Below the pieces are notes generated by a model, which searched no databases, had not been told where the DNA came from, and worked only from the letters and a program-made list of their open reading frames with translations. Position numbers and translations under genes: made by a program. Below, piece by piece: positions 59,558-64,000 of a stretch of 64,000 bases of DNA. How positions within the stretch are numbered: position 1 is the first letter of the stretch; each line of letters opens with the position of its first letter. This DNA comes from Donghicola sp041224595 (GTDB lineage Bacteria > Pseudomonadota > Alphaproteobacteria > Rhodobacterales > Rhodobacteraceae), in the NCBI RefSeq assembly GCF_041224595.1, contig NZ_JBGFGN010000162.1, positions 186,001-250,000 of the forward strand, read 5' to 3'.

Positions 59558-60331
59558 ATGACTTTGAAGGGCAAAACCGCTGTCGTGACCGGCTCGAACT
59601 CGGGGATTGGTTTGGGCGTGGCGCGTGAGCTAGCCAAGGCTGGCGCAGATGTCGTCCTGAATTCGTTTACCGACAACGAAGAGGATCACAAGCTCGCCTC
59701 TGATATGTCCGAGGAATTCGGTGTATCTGTAACTTATATTAAGGCCGACATGTCCAAGGCCGACGAATGCCGCGCCCTGATCGACAAGGCCGGCAAGTGC
59801 GATATCCTCGTGAACAACGCTGGCATCCAGTTCGTCAAAGGCATTGATGAGTTCCCCGTCGAGAAGTGGGATGCGATCATCGCGATCAACCTCAGCTCGG
59901 CCTTCCATACCACTGCCGCGGCGCTACCGAAAATGCGCGAGGCCGGCTGGGGCCGCATCGTAAATATCGCGTCGGCGCACGGCCTGACCGCTAGCCCTTA
60001 TAAATCGGCCTACGTTGCCGCCAAGCACGGCGTTGTGGGCCTGACCAAGGTGACCGCGCTCGAGACAGCGCAGGAGCCCATTACGGCAAATGCGATCTGC
60101 CCGGGCTACGTGCTGACCCCGCTGGTCGAGGCGCAGATCCCCGACACCATGGAAAAATACGACATGAGCCGCGAGGACGTGATCAAGAATGTCATGCTCG
60201 AGCGCCAGCCGTCCAAGGAATTCGCCACCGTCGAAGAGCTGGGAGGCACAGCCGTGTTCCTGTGTTCGGATGCGGCCAAGCAGATCACCGGCACCACCAT
60301 CAGCGTGGACGGCGGCTGGACGGCACTCTAA
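59558..60331 (+). CDS. bdhA: 3-hydroxybutyrate dehydrogenase
   Basis: A 257-residue short-chain dehydrogenase oxidising D-3-hydroxybutyrate to acetoacetate, for use of stored polyhydroxybutyrate. The cofactor motif TGSNSGIGLGV is at residues 11-21, NNAG near 87-90, the catalytic Ser in NIASAHG and the YVAAK Tyr-Lys pair. The late segment VEAQIPDTMEKYDMSREDV is typical of BdhA and separates it from other SDRs. The ribosome site AAGGGGG precedes the start. Followed by the patatin gene. Confidence 0.93.
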   Translation: MTLKGKTAVVTGSNSGIGLGVARELAKAGADVVLNSFTDNEEDHKLASDMSEEFGVSVTYIKADMSKADECRALIDKAGKCDILVNNAGIQFVKGIDEFPVEKWDAIIAINLSSAFHTTAAALPKMREAGWGRIVNIASAHGLTASPYKSAYVAAKHGVVGLTKVTALETAQEPITANAICPGYVLTPLVEAQIPDTMEKYDMSREDVIKNVMLERQPSKEFATVEELGGTAVFLCSDAAKQITGTTISVDGGWTAL

Positions 60332-60414
60332 TTTCTGGCGCGGGCGTACCCTGTGTGCGCCCGCTCACGGCCAAGGGAGGGGACATTTTCATAGCAGCGA
60401 AAGGCTGAACGACT

Positions 60415-61506
60415 ATGGCACCCGACCGCATCAACACTTTTCTAGGCCAAGGCTCCAAGACGAATACCCCGAACATGAAACGCATCAATCTTGCCCTTCA
60501 AGGCGGCGGCGCGCATGGCGCCTATACATGGGGCGTTCTGGACAAGATCCTCGAACATGACGACATCGAGATCGCGTCCATGTCCGGCACCTCTGCAGGT
60601 GCGATGAACGCAGCTGCGGTCAAGTCCGGAATGATCAAAAACGGCCGCCAGGGCGCGCGGGACATGCTGGCCTTTCTCTGGGGCCAGATCGCGGGGATCG
60701 AGGATTTCCGCATCCCCAGCTGGATGACCGGTTACGTGCTGACGCCCGGCCAGCTGTCGAAAACCATCGAAATGAGTGCGCCCTACGTGTGGGCCGACCT
60801 CGTGTCGCGGATGATGACGCCCTATGCGTGGGGCCCGTTCTATCAGAACCCGCTACAGAAAATCGTGGAGTCTTTTGACTTTGACTGCGTGTGCAGCAGC
60901 GCAGGACCAGAGGTGTTCATCTGCGCCACCAACGTCCGCTCTGGCAAAGTAAAGGTCTTCAGCGGCGAAGAACTGAGCAGCGACGTGATCCTAGCCTCGG
61001 CTTGCCTGCCCACGCTGTTCAAAGCGGTCGAGATCGAAGATCCAGCGACAGGGGAAACAGAGGCCTATTGGGACGGCGGCTATACGGGCAATCCAGCTCT
61101 GTTTCCGATGTTCGAACCGCACCTGCCGCAGGACATTGTGATCGTGAACATCAACCCGATTCACCGCGACGAAGTCCCGAAGTCACCGCAAGAAATTCAA
61201 AACCGAATCAATGAGATAAGCTTTAATGCTTCACTCTTGCGCGAACTCAGGGCGATCTCGTTCGTCCAGGAATTGATAGAAGACGGCGCCATTACGACCA
61301 ACCAGATGAAGGACGTCTACGTGCACATGATTGCCGATGACCAGATGATGAACAATCTGTCAGTGGCAACAAAACTGGTGCCGACGCCTTATGTCATTCA
61401 AGAGTTGCGCGATGCAGGGCGCGATGCAGCCGAGCAGTTCTTGGTCGAGCACAAAGATAAGCTGAACATGAAGGGCAGCGTCGATCTGCCCTCAATGTTT
61501 GCCTAA
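60415..61506 (+). CDS. Patatin-like phospholipase
   Basis: A 363-residue (or 343 if started at 60475) patatin-family serine hydrolase. The oxyanion motif QGGGAHGAYTWGVLD, the nucleophile GTSAGAMN and the catalytic Asp in DGGYTGNPALF form the Ser-Asp dyad set. No signal peptide, so probably cytoplasmic. It follows bdhA at 83 bases; such patatins near bdhA suggest a lipid or polyhydroxybutyrate connection, which is inference. The upstream ATG at 60415 has a GAAAGG ribosome site; the downstream ATG matches the domain start better. Confidence 0.87.
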   Translation: MAPDRINTFLGQGSKTNTPNMKRINLALQGGGAHGAYTWGVLDKILEHDDIEIASMSGTSAGAMNAAAVKSGMIKNGRQGARDMLAFLWGQIAGIEDFRIPSWMTGYVLTPGQLSKTIEMSAPYVWADLVSRMMTPYAWGPFYQNPLQKIVESFDFDCVCSSAGPEVFICATNVRSGKVKVFSGEELSSDVILASACLPTLFKAVEIEDPATGETEAYWDGGYTGNPALFPMFEPHLPQDIVIVNINPIHRDEVPKSPQEIQNRINEISFNASLLRELRAISFVQELIEDGAITTNQMKDVYVHMIADDQMMNNLSVATKLVPTPYVIQELRDAGRDAAEQFLVEHKDKLNMKGSVDLPSMFA

Positions 61507-62235
61507 TTTGCGGTGCGCCCGCGCTTCTTCGATGGGCGTGGGCACCGCTTTATCCTCTGGCGGATAAACCAGACCGGCCGAGATCACGAGTTTGGCCGCG
61601 TCCTCGATCGACATATCCAGTTCGATCACCTCGGATTCCGGAAAGAACAGCAAGAAGCCCGATGTCGGGTTCGGCGTTGTGGGCACGAACACACTGATCA
61701 GCTTCTCCATCGTATCCGGGCGGCGCGAAATCTCGCCCTTGGCATCGGTCGAGATGAAACCGACCGCCCAAATCCCACGGCGCGGATACTCGATCAGGCA
61801 GGCCTTCTCAAAGCTGCGCTCTGACTGGGCAAAAACCGTCTCGGCCAGTTGCTTCAACCCCGAATAGATCGAGCGCACCACCGGCATACGGTCCACTTGG
61901 CGTTCGGTCCATCGGATGAAGGACCGACCGATCAGACCCTTGGCAATCCAGCCGGTCAGAATGGTGAACAACAAGAAGAAGATAACACCGACGCCGCGGA
62001 TGTTGATCGAGGTGTCTTCGCCGAACCAATGCTGAAAGAACTCTTCGGGATGGTAGGCGCGGGGCACAAACGGCATGACAAAACTGTCAACCCAACCGAT
62101 CACCGTCCAGATCAACCAGACGGTCAAGCCGACAGGCGCGATCACGACGATCCCAGTAAAAAAGTTCGATCTGAGACGGGCAAACAGGCCCGGCTTGCGA
62201 GGAGTCGGGTGGTCTTCGTCGAAAGGCGTCGTCAT
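61492..62235 (-). CDS. DUF502 family membrane protein
   Basis: A 247-residue inner-membrane protein with two clear membrane helices (about residues 27-50 and 80-103) and a C-terminal soluble part. FTGIVVIAPVGLTVWLIW and the later VRSIYSGLKQ and SGFLLFFPESEV segments mark DUF502. Function unknown in bacteria; plant relatives (COV) affect vascular patterning. Its 3' end overlaps the convergent patatin gene by 15 bases. Confidence 0.88.
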   Translation of the reverse strand: MTTPFDEDHPTPRKPGLFARLRSNFFTGIVVIAPVGLTVWLIWTVIGWVDSFVMPFVPRAYHPEEFFQHWFGEDTSINIRGVGVIFFLLFTILTGWIAKGLIGRSFIRWTERQVDRMPVVRSIYSGLKQLAETVFAQSERSFEKACLIEYPRRGIWAVGFISTDAKGEISRRPDTMEKLISVFVPTTPNPTSGFLLFFPESEVIELDMSIEDAAKLVISAGLVYPPEDKAVPTPIEEARAHRKLGKH

Positions 62236-62328
62236 ATCCTGAACAATCCGAGGGCGTGTTACCGCGAACTTATGTACTGGTCCGCGGCTTCACAACGGCT
62301 GAATGCGACTATCCTGCAAAAAGCCGCA

Positions 62329-63234
62329 TCACGCTGTCAGAGAGCGTGCAATCGCGGCAGCCAAACGGGCATTATTGAGCACAAGCGCGATGTTCGCCTC
62401 GAGAGAGCGACCCTCGGTCAGTTCAAAAATCCGCTGCAACAAAAAGGGCGTAACGGCTTTGCCGATGATACCTTGCGCTTCGGCTTCAGAAAGCGCCGCG
62501 CTGATAATGGGAGCCAGTTCTTCGGCTGCGATTTCGTCAGAGACGGGGATCGGGTTCGCGACCAATTGGCCGCCAGGCAGGCCCATGGCGATCCGCGTTT
62601 TCTGCGCGTTGGCAATGTCTTCGGCGGTGTCCATGCGCAAGGGCGCAGTCATACCGCTGCTGCGCGACCAGAAGGCGGGGAAGTCGTCTTGGCCATAGGC
62701 GATCACCGGCACACCGTTGGTTTCCAGAACCTCGAGTGTTTTGGGCAGATCGAGGATGGCTTTGGCGCCCGCCGCGACAACGGTTACGGGGGTGTGCGCC
62801 AGTTCATTCAGGTCCGCCGAGATGTCAAAGCTGGTTTCAGCGCCGCGATGCACGCCGCCAATTCCGCCCGTCGCAAAGACACCGATCCCCGCAAGGTGCG
62901 CGCAAATCATGGTCGCAGCCACTGTGGTTGCGCCGGTTCCGCCTGTAGCAATACAGGCCGCGATGTCTGCGCGGGACAGCTTGGCGCAGTCTTTGGTCTG
63001 GCCCAGATCTTCGAGTTGCGCGTCCGTCAGACCCGCGTGGATGTGTCCGCCAATCACTGCGATGGTTGCAGGCACGGCCCCGGCCTCGCGGATGGTTTCC
63101 TCGACCTTGCGCGCGGTTTCCACATTCTGAGGATAGGGCATCCCGTGGGTGATGATCGTGCTTTCCAGCGCGACGATGGGGCGGTTTTCCGCTTTGGCCG
63201 CAGCGACTTCGGGCGAAAAGGTGATGTCAATCAT
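62329..63234 (-). CDS. psuG: Pseudouridine-5'-phosphate glycosidase
   Basis: A 301-residue enzyme that splits the C-C glycosidic bond of pseudouridine 5'-phosphate to uracil and ribose 5-phosphate. VALESTIITHGMPYP near residues 21-35 and ATGGTGATTVAATM are family signatures. It overlaps psuK by 8 bases, so kinase and glycosidase are made together to salvage pseudouridine from RNA decay. Confidence 0.94.
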   Translation of the reverse strand: MIDITFSPEVAAAKAENRPIVALESTIITHGMPYPQNVETARKVEETIREAGAVPATIAVIGGHIHAGLTDAQLEDLGQTKDCAKLSRADIAACIATGGTGATTVAATMICAHLAGIGVFATGGIGGVHRGAETSFDISADLNELAHTPVTVVAAGAKAILDLPKTLEVLETNGVPVIAYGQDDFPAFWSRSSGMTAPLRMDTAEDIANAQKTRIAMGLPGGQLVANPIPVSDEIAAEELAPIISAALSEAEAQGIIGKAVTPFLLQRIFELTEGRSLEANIALVLNNARLAAAIARSLTA

Positions 63235-64000
63235 AGGGGGTCTCTCCGGAAACGTGCGCGGCGGCGGCGGCCTGAGCGGCCATGAGCGCCGCCTCTCGGT
63301 CCGCGCCCCGTGCTTCGGCCACGATGTGCGCAGCCATGAAACTGTCGCCCGCGCCGGTGACGCGTGTCACCAAGACTTCGGGCGGTTGACGGGTGATGAT
63401 GCCCTCGGCACTGCCGTCTGCGGATGCGCGCCCGCCGTCTGTGACCAGCGCGCGTTTCGCGCCGCGTTTCACCATGCCTTCTGCGGCGGCGGCGGCATCT
63501 GGAAATTCGGTCTGGCACAGCAAACCGGCCTCTTCGAGGTTCACATACAAGGTCGCATTGCCAGCCTCGACCAAGGGCAAAAGCCGTGTCGCCTTGCCCG
63601 GAGAGGCGGGCGCAACCCGCAGATCGGCCCGCTGAAATACATGATCGACCGCGATCTGGGCCAAAAGAGCCTCTGTCAGATTGCCATCAAGGGCGATGAA
63701 CCCGCCATACGGCGCGCCAGCGCTGCCCAATGTGCCGTCCGTCATTGGGCGCAGGATCTTGTCACCAGCCTCTTCCAACGAATGGGCGTCCGCGATGGCG
63801 GCTATCAGGCCGTTTGCGCCTTCGACCGCCATATAAATATCTGTGGGTAGATCCTCGGACAGGTAGATGTGATCGGTAATCAGCCCGCGGCGGCGGCAAT
63901 CGGCCAGCAGCTCTTGGCCCGCGGGGTCATTTCCGACAGCAGAGAGCAGGGCAGGGGTCATTCCCTGACGGCGCAAGGTCATCGCGATATTCAGCGCCAC
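63227..64000 (-). CDS. psuK: Pseudouridine kinase (PfkB family), N-terminus cut by window edge
   Basis: Carbohydrate kinase of the PfkB/ribokinase family, phosphorylating pseudouridine for PsuG. Only the C-terminal 257 residues are present; the gene enters from beyond base 64000, probably missing 30-40 residues. The visible start VALNIAMTLRRQG is the GG-N-A motif region, and VTGAGDSFMAAH holds the catalytic Asp and anion hole near the C-terminus. Assignment to pseudouridine rests on the overlapping psuG. Confidence 0.85.
   Translation of the reverse strand: MALNIAMTLRRQGMTPALLSAVGNDPAGQELLADCRRRGLITDHIYLSEDLPTDIYMAVEGANGLIAAIADAHSLEEAGDKILRPMTDGTLGSAGAPYGGFIALDGNLTEALLAQIAVDHVFQRADLRVAPASPGKATRLLPLVEAGNATLYVNLEEAGLLCQTEFPDAAAAAEGMVKRGAKRALVTDGGRASADGSAEGIITRQPPEVLVTRVTGAGDSFMAAHIVAEARGADREAALMAAQAAAAAHVSGETPYD

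Noticed and set aside
1..64000. Search for CRISPR arrays, insertion sequences, prophage, integrase/attachment sites, toxin-antitoxin pairs and defence islands
   Set aside because: No regularly spaced repeats, transposase, integrase or defence-type gene groups were seen; the tRNA-Ser gene has no adjacent integrase.

Overview
The window looks like chromosomal DNA of a marine alphaproteobacterium of the Rhodobacteraceae (Roseobacter group). This rests on a GC-rich coding style, a circularly permuted two-piece tmRNA gene whose tag reads ANDNRAPVAMAA, the trgA-trgB-cysK tellurite locus first described in Rhodobacter, a chvE-gguABC sugar transporter, and many proteins of Rhodobacteraceae type. I see no insertion sequence, prophage, CRISPR array, rRNA operon or plasmid backbone. 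The region is dense, ordinary core and metabolic chromosome, and both edges cut through genes (chrA on the left, psuK on the right).

Layout. 1-7 kb: chromate transporter (partial), a small monooxygenase-like protein, then a PotABCD-like ABC transporter with a hydantoin/Asp-Glu-type racemase, divergent from a GntR/FCD regulator. 6.9-7.3 kb: the tmRNA gene on the minus strand, in what would otherwise look like an empty gap. 7.4-16.6 kb: DinB-like protein, photolyase behind a candidate ECF-sigma promoter, cyclopropane fatty acid synthase, trgA, trgB, cysK, a large MscS-type channel, AlaX and tRNA-Ser(GGA). 16.7-30.4 kb: a LysR (GbpR-like) regulator divergent from an eleven-gene sugar operon: chvE, gguA, gguB, gguC, arabonate/galactonate dehydratase, ketoglutarate semialdehyde dehydrogenase, dgoK, dgoA, lactonase, sugar 1-dehydrogenase, mutarotase. 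Together these can take L-arabinose to 2-oxoglutarate and D-galactose to pyruvate plus glyceraldehyde 3-phosphate through shared first steps. 30.4-37.8 kb: a penicillin-acylase family protein, a beta-hydroxyacid dehydrogenase, and zwf-pgl-pgi behind a LacI-type palindrome. 37.8-49.1 kb: housekeeping genes (thioesterase, cysS, cimA, a phytoene-synthase-like protein, an MFS transporter, AlkA-type glycosylase, esterase, HNH nuclease, arginase, YSC84 lipoprotein, hemB, a small membrane protein). 49.2-57.2 kb: mfd, a minus-strand operon (acyl-CoA synthetase, DsbA-like, Bcr/CflA efflux), an XRE-cupin regulator and an ArsC-like phosphatase. 57.2-64 kb: a 37-residue entericidin-like lipopeptide gene, a YejA-like binding protein, a candidate small RNA, 3-hydroxybutyrate dehydrogenase with a patatin, a DUF502 membrane protein, and psuG-psuK.

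Non-coding signals that gene calling alone would miss: the permuted tmRNA; a compact two-hairpin sRNA candidate with its own promoter and terminator (59.3-59.4 kb); a four-copy intergenic repeat made of GC hairpins plus a conserved AT-richer box (3.6, 24.5, 37.8 and 39.9 kb); a terminator/attenuator between chvE and gguA; several operator-like palindromes; and a bidirectional hairpin at the end of mfd. All calls come from reading the sequence. No database search or folding program was run, so family names rest on recognised motifs and remembered family features.
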